Shown: positions 1 through 6,131 of the stretch, piece by piece
Position numbering within the stretch: position 1 is the first letter of the stretch
Layout of the letters: every line of letters starts with the position of its first letter
Assembly: GCA_002360555.1 (NCBI GenBank)
Contig: DEQS01000077.1
Location: 52,995-61,105, forward strand
From: Chloracidobacterium sp. UBA3360
GTDB taxonomy: Bacteria; Acidobacteriota; Blastocatellia; Pyrinomonadales; Pyrinomonadaceae
Direction of reading: 5' to 3'
DNA length: 8,111 nucleotides
Made by a program: the position numbers and the translations under genes
Notes under the pieces: generated by a model
What the model saw: the letters and a program-made list of their open reading frames with translations, nothing else
The model's database searches: none
Told to the model about the DNA's origin: nothing

Positions 1-579
1 GTCGCCAGCACCAACCCCAGCGAGGGCAAATCCGTTACGGCATTGAACCTCTCATGGATGCTCGCACAGACCGACGGTGTGAAATGCCTGATCATCGACA
101 GTGATCTGCGTATGCCGAGCCTTGCCGATTATCTGGGCATCGAAACCGATTGCGGGCTGTCGGATGTGCTTGCCGGCACAGCCACCTTGGCCGAATCGAT
201 CGTCAAACTCGAACCTGCCGGTCTCTACATCATGCCCGGCGGCGATGCCCGCCAGGATGTTGCGGACCTCATTTCAGGGCCGAGATTCAAAGAGATCCTG
301 CGTGAGGCACGCGATATGTTTGACTACATCATCGTCGATGCACCGCCGCTCGGTATCTTTACCGACGCGACCGTCCTGATCAATCAGGCCGACAGCGCGA
401 TCATCGTCGTCAGGGCAAACCGCACGCGCTACAGCGTAGTTGACCGGATACTCGAACCGCTGCCAAAGGATCGCATCCTCGGTGTCGTGCTTAACCAAAG
501 CGACGATGTGATGGAAGAGACGCATTATAACTACGGGTACTACAACTACAAACGACTAGGTGAAAATGTGACGCCGTAA
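1..579 (+). CDS. Tyrosine autokinase / polysaccharide chain-length regulator (Wzc/CpsD-type), 5'-truncated by window edge
   Basis: The reading frame is open from base 1 and leaves 192 codons of the C-terminal P-loop domain; the real start is upstream of the window. Residue numbers refer to this fragment. The Walker A loop is at residues 3-11 (STNPSEGKS, Lys10). Walker A' is at about 29-37 (CLIIDSDLR, with two Asp), and Walker B is at about 109-117 (YIIVDAPPLG, Asp113). These three motifs together define bacterial BY-kinases of exopolysaccharide systems. The tail carries five closely spaced tyrosines (residues 176, 178, 180, 181, 183), the usual autophosphorylation cluster. In this family the domain autophosphorylates on that cluster and cycles between oligomeric states, controlling polymer length and export at the inner membrane. 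Whether an N-terminal Wzz membrane domain is fused cannot be seen. MinD/ParA ATPases share the fold, but the Tyr tail and the neighbours favour a BY-kinase. Confidence 0.9.
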   Translation, partial: VASTNPSEGKSVTALNLSWMLAQTDGVKCLIIDSDLRMPSLADYLGIETDCGLSDVLAGTATLAESIVKLEPAGLYIMPGGDARQDVADLISGPRFKEILREARDMFDYIIVDAPPLGIFTDATVLINQADSAIIVVRANRTRYSVVDRILEPLPKDRILGVVLNQSDDVMEETHYNYGYYNYKRLGENVTP

Positions 580-630
580 ACGAATAAGTTTTGGCCGCAC
601 CGCTTACCGCCCTAAGCCCGGCCGGATGAC

Positions 631-635
631 AGGAA
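631..635 (+). promoter_or_regulatory. Ribosome binding site that decides the sugar-transferase start
   Basis: AGGAA lies 5 bases before the ATG at 641. The in-frame ATG at 626 has only a weak GG upstream. This favours initiation at 641, five codons downstream of the longest possible start. Confidence 0.5.
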
Positions 636-640
636 TTACA

Positions 641-2029
641 ATGAGTGCTACACGGTTTAGTCCGAGAATTTTTTGGTTAATATTGGCAGATGCCGCCATT
701 TTGTATGGCGGCGTGATACTGGCAATGTACCTGCGTCTCGGGCTTTCCGGTTCTGAAAATGAGCTAAACGGCAAAAACGGCTGGTTCAAGATCGGCCTCG
801 CCTCCGCCGTCTGCATCCTCATACTTTATTTCTACGATCTTTACGATTACGTCGTGATGACCAACCGCCGCGAGCTGCTGTTAAGACTCGTGCAGGCGTT
901 GGGAATTGCGTGGGTTTTGCTCGCGCTTTTGTTCTATTTTGTGCCGCCGCTGATGATCGGACGCGGTGTTTCGGTGATCTCCGTGCCGCTCGTGCTTAGC
1001 TTGCTGCTCGGTTGGAGGATCAGCATCCATTTGCTTACGGGCCACCCGGAGATCGGTGAAAAGATACTGGTCGTCGGCACCGGTCAAACCGCACTCGACA
1101 CCGCAGAAGCCGTGTGGGAACGCCGCGATGCGGGTTATCGCATTGCCGGATTTATCTCTGAGAACGGCGCCAAACCGATGGACAAGCTCGGGCGTTCGAT
1201 CATTCTCGGCAAAGGGCCGGATCTCGAAGACGTTATTCGTAATGAAAAGATCGACCGCGTCGTCATCGCCGTTCGCGAACGCCGCGGTGCGTTTCCGACG
1301 GAGGCACTCTTGCGGATGAGCCTTGCGGGTGACGTTTCGATCGAGGAATGCACATCGTTTTTTGAACGCATCACCGGCAAGGTCCATGTCGATATGCTGC
1401 GTCCGTCGTGGCTGATATTTGCGGGACGCCGCCGCGATTCGCCGGTCAAGCTGGTCGTTCGCGAGATGTTTCACCGTGTGCTGGCTCTGATCGGGCTGAT
1501 TGTTTCGCTTCCGTTCGCGATACTGACGGCAATACTTATCAAGCTTGAGTCTCGCGGGCCGATCTTTTACAAACAAGAACGCGTCGGTAAGAACGGCAAG
1601 GTCTTTAACGTCATCAAATTTCGCTCGATGAAGACCGATGCTGAGGCTGACGGCACGCCGCAATGGGCAAAATCGGACGATGATCGCGTCACGCGTATTG
1701 GCAAGGTCATACGCAAGCTGCGTATCGATGAGGTGCCGCAGTTTTGGAATATTTTGAAAGGCGAGATGAATTTTGTCGGCCCGCGGCCCGAGCGTCCGCA
1801 TTTTGTGAAACAGCTCGCGACCGAGATCTCATATTACGAGCATCGTCATCTGGTGGCACCCGGACTGACAGGCTGGGCACAGATCAAGTACCCATACGGA
1901 GCCTCGGTCAGCGATGCGATACAAAAGCTGCAATACGACCTTTATTACATCAAGAATCAGAGCCTGACGCTCGATATGGTGATCGTTTTTGAGACGGTCA
2001 AGACCGTACTATTTGGAAAGGGAAGATAA
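641..2029 (+). CDS. Undecaprenyl-phosphate sugar-1-phosphate transferase (polyisoprenyl-phosphate hexose-1-phosphate transferase)
   Basis: This membrane enzyme transfers a sugar-1-phosphate from a nucleotide sugar onto undecaprenyl phosphate, the first step of exopolysaccharide repeat-unit assembly. Numbering is from the longer ATG at 626 (467 aa); the start used here gives 462 aa. Hydrophobic segments lie at about 15-36, 56-70, 87-107 and 115-136. A Rossmann-like domain follows, with a GTG turn at 151-153 (ILVVGTGQT). One more membrane segment at about 283-305 precedes the catalytic bac_transf domain. Catalytic-domain motifs are SRGPIFYKQERVG (309-321), FNVIKFRSMKTDAE (327-340), RIDEVPQFWNILKGEM (366-381), VGPRPERP (384-391) and APGLTGWAQIKYPYG (411-425). 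The YGASVSDAIQKLQYDLYYIKN tail part resembles the TIGR03013-type subgroup found in EpsH/exosortase-linked clusters. Full length for the family. The substrate sugar cannot be read from sequence. It lies about 60 bases after the kinase gene and is probably co-transcribed with it. Confidence 0.93.
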   Translation: MSATRFSPRIFWLILADAAILYGGVILAMYLRLGLSGSENELNGKNGWFKIGLASAVCILILYFYDLYDYVVMTNRRELLLRLVQALGIAWVLLALLFYFVPPLMIGRGVSVISVPLVLSLLLGWRISIHLLTGHPEIGEKILVVGTGQTALDTAEAVWERRDAGYRIAGFISENGAKPMDKLGRSIILGKGPDLEDVIRNEKIDRVVIAVRERRGAFPTEALLRMSLAGDVSIEECTSFFERITGKVHVDMLRPSWLIFAGRRRDSPVKLVVREMFHRVLALIGLIVSLPFAILTAILIKLESRGPIFYKQERVGKNGKVFNVIKFRSMKTDAEADGTPQWAKSDDDRVTRIGKVIRKLRIDEVPQFWNILKGEMNFVGPRPERPHFVKQLATEISYYEHRHLVAPGLTGWAQIKYPYGASVSDAIQKLQYDLYYIKNQSLTLDMVIVFETVKTVLFGKGR

Positions 2030-2085
2030 ATTTTTAGGTCACGAAAAACTGGATTGAACCCGGTAATAGACATTTAATTAGCCAC

Positions 2086-2092
2086 GAGGAAG
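2086..2092 (+). promoter_or_regulatory. Ribosome binding site of the polysaccharide export gene
   Basis: GAGGAAG lies 5 bases before the ATG at 2098. It is the clearest Shine-Dalgarno sequence among the plus-strand genes here and supports that start. Confidence 0.6.
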
Positions 2093-2097
2093 TTGTT

Positions 2098-2904
2098 ATG
2101 AAAGCTATTTTATCGTTCAAAAATCTTACAGTCGCCGCTCTCGGCATGATCGTTTTGACAGCCGCAGGGCTTGCCCAGTCGGTCGATCCGAGCAAAAAGG
2201 ACGCCAAGAAAGACGGCAAACAGCCGGTCGCGGTCGCACCGATCCCGGCACCGACCGTTACAGACGGAACGGCGACGGATGATCAAAAAACGCCCGAGGC
2301 AGAGGCGATTTTGCCTTATTACGACAACTATCTGCGCGAATACCGCCTAGGACCGTCTGACCAGATATCGGTCGAGGTATTTGGCCAGTGCCCCGATTAT
2401 TGCAAGACCGGCATCACGATCCCGCCCAATGCTCGAATATCATATCCGCTGGTTCGCGAAGGCATCCTCGTCGCCGGAAAAACGGTCGAGCAGATCGCTG
2501 CCGAGATCACTAAAAAGCTAGACGAATTTATCATCGACCCCAAAGTAACCGTCACTCTCGATAAGGCAAACGCCACCCGTTACAGCGTTATGGGCAATGT
2601 TGCCACTCCGGGTGTACGCGTAATGGATCGCAAGGTTAGCATTTACGAAGCCGTGCTTGAGGCCGGCGGAGTCACCAAAAATGGCGACAATAAAAAGATC
2701 GCACTCGTGTCATACGGCAAGGACGGACGGCTCGCACGCCGCATCGTCAATCTAGCCGAGATCGAAGCGGGCAAAGCCGATATGGTTTATCTCAGCCCGG
2801 GTGATCAGGTTTTTGTTGCCGGAAAAGGATTTAGCATCGCTAAGGCTTTCGATATTATGCTCAAGGTGAGCAGCCTTAGATATATGGTCGGAACCCCATT
2901 TTAA
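2098..2904 (+). CDS. Polysaccharide export protein, Wza/OPX family (Poly_export plus SLBB)
   Basis: A 268-residue exported protein that in this family forms the periplasmic/outer-membrane channel for exopolysaccharide. A signal peptide occupies residues 1 to about 26 (hydrophobic 10-25, ending GLAQ-S). There is no lipobox cysteine, unlike E. coli Wza. A Lys/Pro/Thr-rich linker (about 30-70) precedes the Poly_export domain: YRLGPSDQISVEVFG (82-96), then ISYPLVREGILVAGKTVEQIAAEITKKL, then DPKVTVTLDKA (147-157). One SLBB domain follows, from VMGNVATPGVRVMD (164-177) to YLSPGDQVFVAG (231-242). Only one SLBB is present, and the protein is shorter than Wza, so it may be an OPX form lacking the Wza-type C-terminal alpha-barrel. 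Two cysteines (98 and 102, CPDYC) sit in the Poly_export domain. It follows the sugar transferase after 68 bases and fits the same operon. Confidence 0.92.
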   Translation: MKAILSFKNLTVAALGMIVLTAAGLAQSVDPSKKDAKKDGKQPVAVAPIPAPTVTDGTATDDQKTPEAEAILPYYDNYLREYRLGPSDQISVEVFGQCPDYCKTGITIPPNARISYPLVREGILVAGKTVEQIAAEITKKLDEFIIDPKVTVTLDKANATRYSVMGNVATPGVRVMDRKVSIYEAVLEAGGVTKNGDNKKIALVSYGKDGRLARRIVNLAEIEAGKADMVYLSPGDQVFVAGKGFSIAKAFDIMLKVSSLRYMVGTPF

Positions 2905-2944
2905 GTCAGTGGTCGGCGGTCAGTGGTCAGTGAAGTGAACTGAC
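2905..2944 (+). repeat. Short intergenic GTCAGTGGTC repeat with small palindrome
   Basis: GTCAGTGGTC occurs at 2905-2914 and again at 2919-2928, 14 bases apart. A partial third unit, GTCAGTG, is at 2926-2932. The last unit also forms an inverted repeat, GTCAGT (2926-2931) with ACTGAC (2939-2944), around a 7-base loop. It fills almost the whole gap between the export gene and the propeller gene. No T-run follows, so it is not a classical terminator. It looks like a small dispersed repeat fragment, but genome-wide copies cannot be checked from this window. Confidence 0.6.
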
Positions 2945-2955
2945 ATGAGCCAGTT

Positions 2956-3966
2956 ATGCGAAACATTAAGTTAGCTTCAATTCTAATTACGCTGCTCTTT
3001 TGCTTTCAGTCGGCGCGGGCCGATTGGGTCAAGCAGACGACGAACTCGTTCGCGTGGTTTCATGATGTCTATTTCCTGAACGACTCAAAGGGCTGGATCG
3101 TCGGTGATGACGGCACGATCCTGACGACGGTTGACGGCGGAGCGACTTGGACGAAAGAGCGAAAGATCATGAACGATTCGATCTCGCAGATCCATATGGT
3201 GAACGAGACGAATGGCTGGATGCTCTGTCAGCGCAATATATATGCTCGCGGAGCAAACGCTTCGTCGTATATCAGAAAGACGGTGGACGGCGGACGAAAC
3301 TGGGAGAAATTTGAGTTTCAGGACGGCGGCCGCGAACGCGTGACCAAGCTGCTTTTTAACAAAGACGGGTCGGCGACAGCATTTGGCGAGGGCGGCATTT
3401 TTTACAAGCTGCAAGAGGACGGCGTTACCTGGAAAAAGATCCAGACGGCGATCCATTTTTTGCTGCTTGACGGTTCGTTTGGCGACTCGATGACCGGCGT
3501 TATCGTCGGTGCGGGTGGGACGATAATGTTCACCGACGACTCGGGATTTACTTGGGAAAAGGCTACACTGCTTGGCGACACCAATGTGAAATTTAACGGA
3601 GTTGCGTTTATCGGCGGCAAAGGCGGTTGGGCCGTCGGCACGGGCGGTCGGATTTTTCATTCGAATGGCGGAGCACGTCTCTGGCGACAACAGCAATCGG
3701 CCACAGATTCAAATCTAAACGACGTATATTTTGCGAGCAGTTCGAGCGGCTGGGCGGTCGGCGACGAAGGCACGATCCTACGCACGACCGACGGCGGCAG
3801 CAACTGGTTTGAGATGAACTCAAAAGTTACGCACCGCTTGGAAAAGATCTACTCGACGGGCAACAAGATCTGGGCAGTCGGATTTGGCGGCACCGTGCTC
3901 GTCAATGACGGCAAATCGGCAACACCCGAAACGCGTGAAAAGCCGGTTTTGCTAAAACGATCTTGA
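2956..3966 (+). CDS. Exported YCF48-like / BNR-repeat beta-propeller protein
   Basis: A 336-residue protein with a signal peptide (residues 1-22, LASILITLLFCFQSARA) and then a chain of propeller blades. Blade signatures combine a GW.VG turn, a G(G/D)GTI strand and an Asp-box-like DGG..W. Clear examples are SKGWIVGDDGTILTTVDGGATW (44-65), TVDGGRNW (109-116), GVIVGAGGTIMFTDDSGFTW (181-200), GGWAVGTGGRIFHSNGG (223-239), SGWAVGDEGTILRTTDGGSNW (264-284) and IWAVGFGGTVLVNDG (305-319). This pattern matches the YCF48/PSII-stability (HCF136-like) family. In cyanobacteria and plastids that family assists photosystem II assembly, but in non-phototrophs exported relatives have no settled role. The start has only a weak ribosome site. 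It lies 51 bases after the export gene and before the only terminator of the run, so it may belong to the exopolysaccharide transcription unit. The fold is confident; the function is unknown. Confidence 0.87.
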   Translation: MRNIKLASILITLLFCFQSARADWVKQTTNSFAWFHDVYFLNDSKGWIVGDDGTILTTVDGGATWTKERKIMNDSISQIHMVNETNGWMLCQRNIYARGANASSYIRKTVDGGRNWEKFEFQDGGRERVTKLLFNKDGSATAFGEGGIFYKLQEDGVTWKKIQTAIHFLLLDGSFGDSMTGVIVGAGGTIMFTDDSGFTWEKATLLGDTNVKFNGVAFIGGKGGWAVGTGGRIFHSNGGARLWRQQQSATDSNLNDVYFASSSSGWAVGDEGTILRTTDGGSNWFEMNSKVTHRLEKIYSTGNKIWAVGFGGTVLVNDGKSATPETREKPVLLKRS

Positions 3967-3986
3967 TCCCAACCAAACTTAATTTC

Positions 3987-5681
3987 TTAGGGCCGCTTTT
4001 TCGGGAGCGGCTTTTTCGTTGTTGCTCCGGGTTTTCGATTTAGCTCAGCGATCGCCAGGTCGTATTCGACAAAGTTCTTATTGCCGTTGTCTTTTACCCA
4101 GTTCAGATGCACCTTTGCCGGAGCGGGTGTGCCGGCGATCATTTGCATGACACCGATGTAGGCGTGGGCCTCGGTCAATTTGTCGTTGGTGTCGGCGGCA
4201 CCGAGCAGTTGGGCGGCGGTCATCGAGCCTTGGAAATATTTCATTACGGACGTCGTCCAATCTTCGGGTTTGACTTGCGGTAGCCATTCGGCGAGGAATG
4301 TTTTAGCGGCAGCGGCTTTGCCCGCTTTTCTGAGGCCCAGATAGCCGGTTATTATCGCATACGTTGAAGAGGATCCCTTTAGCCCGTTCAGTTCAAGATA
4401 GGTCATTGCCTGCTCATACGCGGCATCTCCTTTATTCATATAGAGGTAGACCCAACTTCGCTGATATGGGGCATTTGTAGCTTTTGGGTTGATCTCGACA
4501 GTCTTATCGATATCGACTAGAGCCTTGTCGTATTGCTGCAGATCGACATAAACATAATTGCGTTCCCAATACGCATTCTCGGCCTTGGCGTTAAGCTCGA
4601 TCGTTTTATTGAGATCGGCGAGGGCGGTGTTGAGGTCTCCGATTCGCCGATACGCTCGGCCGCGATTGTAGAGGGAATTAACGTCGTCAGGGTATGTTTC
4701 TAAATACTTTGATAGATCTTTTATGGCTGCGTTGTAGCTGCCGGCAAAATATTCTGCGATCCCGAGTTCGTAATACCCATTTGTGTAGTCCGGTTTTATC
4801 TCAACGACCCGCTTAAGGTCGACAATGGCTTCGGCGTATTTACCATTAAAGCGATTGGAAAGACCTCGATAGTAATAGGAATTCACATTGGTTGGATCGA
4901 GCTGCAAAGCCTTTGTCGCGTCTGCGATGGCGAGGTCGTATTTGCCCTTAAAATAGTAAATATAACAGCGGTCCTCATACGACCGGACATAATTGGGGTC
5001 TAACTCGATCGACCGAGTATAATCTGGCAACGCAAGGTCGAATTTGTCCTTACGGTAATATGCGAGAGCTCGGTTGTAATATGTACGGCCGTCGCTCGAA
5101 TTTAAGGAGATCGCTTTGGAATAATCGGCGATCGCGAGGTCAAAATTGCCGTTGTCGTCATAGGCGTTACCACGGCCTTCGTAAGCGCCTGCGAAATTCG
5201 GATCGAGTTGGATCGCCCGTGTTTGGTCGGCAATCGATTGTGTGTAGTTTTTCTTGTTGTAGTAAGCCAATGCCCGGGCATTGTAGGCGTATGACATATT
5301 TGGATCCAATTGGATAGCCCTCGTACAATCTGCGATCGCTTGGTCATAGTTCCCTTTGGTTTCATAAACTGCACAGCGATTTCCCCACGCCTTGGAGTAA
5401 TTGGGGTCGAGTTGGATCGCACGGCTATAGTCTGAGATCGCCTGATCGTAATTTCGCTTTTTGTCGTAAGCAAGTCCGCGGTTATAGTACCCGACCGTCG
5501 AGCTCGGATTTACGCTGATAGCGCTGTTGTAATAGGTGATCGCCTGGTCGAAATTTTTTGCGTCAAGCGCAGCATTGCCGCGGGTAATGTAATCGTACTC
5601 GGTTTGAGCAACGGCCGATATTACAAAAAGCAGCATTATCGAGGAGATAGCCAACGTTGATAGCGAAGATCTTTTGATCAT
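3987..5681 (-). CDS. Exported tetratricopeptide-repeat protein with 12 in-register TPR units
   Basis: A 564-residue protein from the ATG at 5679-5681, which has GGAGG 8 bases upstream and opens a signal peptide (MIKRSSLSTLAISSIMLLFV..AVAQ, cleavage near residue 26). The frame stays open 51 codons further upstream, to an ATG at 5834, but that start lacks a ribosome site and would bury the signal peptide. Twelve TPRs run from about residue 28 to 435 with no insertion or deletion: the L-D-P-type landmark recurs every 34 residues (57, 91, 125, 159, 193, 227, 261, 295, 329, 363, 397, 431). Units 2-4 are nearly identical at their ends (RAIQLDPN). A C-terminal domain (about 440-548, including KLTEAHAYIGVMQM) and a basic tail (TTKKPLPKKRP) follow. 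TPR arrays bind proteins and scaffold complexes; the partner is not evident. It is probably periplasmic and transcribed alone, convergent to the propeller gene. Confidence 0.9.
   Translation of the reverse strand: MIKRSSLSTLAISSIMLLFVISAVAQTEYDYITRGNAALDAKNFDQAITYYNSAISVNPSSTVGYYNRGLAYDKKRNYDQAISDYSRAIQLDPNYSKAWGNRCAVYETKGNYDQAIADCTRAIQLDPNMSYAYNARALAYYNKKNYTQSIADQTRAIQLDPNFAGAYEGRGNAYDDNGNFDLAIADYSKAISLNSSDGRTYYNRALAYYRKDKFDLALPDYTRSIELDPNYVRSYEDRCYIYYFKGKYDLAIADATKALQLDPTNVNSYYYRGLSNRFNGKYAEAIVDLKRVVEIKPDYTNGYYELGIAEYFAGSYNAAIKDLSKYLETYPDDVNSLYNRGRAYRRIGDLNTALADLNKTIELNAKAENAYWERNYVYVDLQQYDKALVDIDKTVEINPKATNAPYQRSWVYLYMNKGDAAYEQAMTYLELNGLKGSSSTYAIITGYLGLRKAGKAAAAKTFLAEWLPQVKPEDWTTSVMKYFQGSMTAAQLLGAADTNDKLTEAHAYIGVMQMIAGTPAPAKVHLNWVKDNGNKNFVEYDLAIAELNRKPGATTKKPLPKKRP
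3992..4016 (+). terminator. Rho-independent terminator of the exopolysaccharide/propeller run
   Basis: GCCGCT (3992-3997) pairs with AGCGGC (4006-4011) around an 8-base loop and is followed directly by five Ts (4012-4016). The T-run exists only on the plus strand. It sits 26 bases after the propeller stop codon and inside the last codons of the convergent TPR gene, where it encodes the Lys/Pro/Arg-rich tail. Confidence 0.82.
4377..5600 (-). repeat. 102-base-periodic TPR-coding repeat array
   Basis: The DNA coding for the twelve TPR units has a 102-base period. The unit junctions coding for RAIQLDPN near 5200-5220, 5300-5325 and 5400-5425 remain clearly similar at base level. This suggests recent internal duplication of units 2 to 4; the outer units have diverged. 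Confidence 0.6.
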
Positions 5682-5689
5682 TGCGGTAG

Positions 5690-5694
5690 CCTCC
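5690..5694 (-). promoter_or_regulatory. Ribosome binding site that decides the TPR-protein start
   Basis: GGAGG on the minus strand is spaced 8 bases from the ATG at 5679-5681. It places the start at the signal peptide rather than at the longer ATG at 5834. Confidence 0.65.
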
Positions 5695-5732
5695 AAATTG
5701 TCTGTTCGAGAGCAAGATATCACCAACGCGAT

Positions 5733-5741
5733 CGTATAGCA
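5733..5741 (-). promoter_or_regulatory. Candidate extended -10 promoter of the TPR gene
   Basis: On the minus strand the region reads TGCTATACG, an extended -10 (TGn plus TATACG, 4 of 6 matches to TATAAT). It lies about 50 bases before the start codon. No good -35 is visible. The call is by eye only. Confidence 0.3.
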
Positions 5742-5819
5742 AGAGTAAATTTTGGGCATCGCCGACACTGTTTGGGTGTGAAACTTGACAATGTCTGACC
5801 ACTTTCTTAAGCTATCAGT

Positions 5820-5853
5820 TCGCTCATTTTCCATTAAATGAGCGAGTTTTTTT
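5820..5853 (+). terminator. Strong orphan terminator-like hairpin upstream of the tRNA genes
   Basis: TCGCTCATTT (5820-5829) pairs perfectly with AAATGAGCGA (5836-5845) around a 6-base loop. Seven Ts follow at 5847-5853. The shape and T-run are those of a rho-independent terminator on the plus strand only. No plus-strand gene lies just upstream, where the opposite strand carries the start of the TPR gene. It may end a small RNA or antisense transcript, or shield the tRNA genes from read-through. Confidence 0.65.
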
Positions 5854-5882
5854 GAAAATTAGTTTGGGCACACGTGCGAAAA

Positions 5883-5888
5883 TATTCT
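5883..5888 (+). promoter_or_regulatory. Candidate -10 element for the tRNA pair
   Basis: TATTCT matches TATAAT at 4 of 6 positions and lies 16 bases before the mature tRNA-Val 5' end, which suits a short leader. The -35 region upstream is poor. TTGACG at 5891-5896 is a better -35 match, but its -10 would fall inside the tRNA. Weak call. Confidence 0.2.
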
Positions 5889-5904
5889 TGTTGACGCCAG
5901 TTTC

Positions 5905-5980
5905 GGGCACTTATGTCAATTGGTAGACAGCCTCCCTTACAAGGAGGAAGTTAGGGGTTCGAGTCCCTTAGTGCCCACCA
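5905..5980 (+). tRNA. tRNA-Val (anticodon UAC)
   Basis: A complete 76-base cloverleaf. The acceptor stem GGGCACT pairs with AGTGCCC. The D stem is TGTC/GACA. The anticodon stem CCTCC/GGAGG encloses the loop CTTACAA, so the anticodon is TAC, reading GUA valine codons. The T arm is AGGGG-TTCGAGT-CCCTT. The discriminator is A and CCA is encoded (5978-5980). It lies 7 bases before the next tRNA and is almost certainly co-transcribed with it. Confidence 0.96.
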
Positions 5981-5984
5981 CTCT

Positions 5985-6064
<80 letters not shown>

Positions 6065-6073
6065 TTTAATCGC

Positions 6074-6113
6074 AAAAAAGAGGTAAGAACTTTTGAGTTC
6101 TTACCTCTTTTTT
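6074..6113. terminator. Bidirectional terminator between tRNA-Asp and the convergent exported-protein gene
   Basis: A perfect 18-bp stem: AAAAAAGAGGTAAGAACT (6074-6091) pairs with AGTTCTTACCTCTTTTTT (6096-6113) around TTTG. Each strand ends the hairpin in a run of six Ts, so it can stop the tRNA transcript (plus) and the gene ending at 6132 (minus). Confidence 0.92.
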
Positions 6114-6131
6114 GTAATTAGTGGATGGACA

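Noticed and set aside
881..1801. Long minus-strand open frame opposite the sugar transferase
   Set aside because: It is charged, low-complexity and without domain motifs, and the opposite strand holds a full set of catalytic motifs. It is an antisense shadow.
2905..2944. CRISPR-like array from the GTCAGTGGTC copies
   Set aside because: The copies are 10 bases long, only 14 bases apart, and without spacers of constant length. This is not a CRISPR array.
3085..3696. Minus-strand open frame opposite the propeller gene
   Set aside because: No recognisable motif or ribosome site; the propeller repeats on the plus strand explain the region.
5793..5803. GTGGTCAG on the minus strand resembling the 2905-2944 repeat
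   Set aside because: Only eight bases match and they stand alone, which is compatible with chance.
5682..5834. 51-codon N-terminal extension of the TPR protein
   Set aside because: The ATG at 5834 falls in the hairpin loop without a ribosome site, and the extension would put a signal peptide in the interior. The GGAGG before 5681 explains the start.
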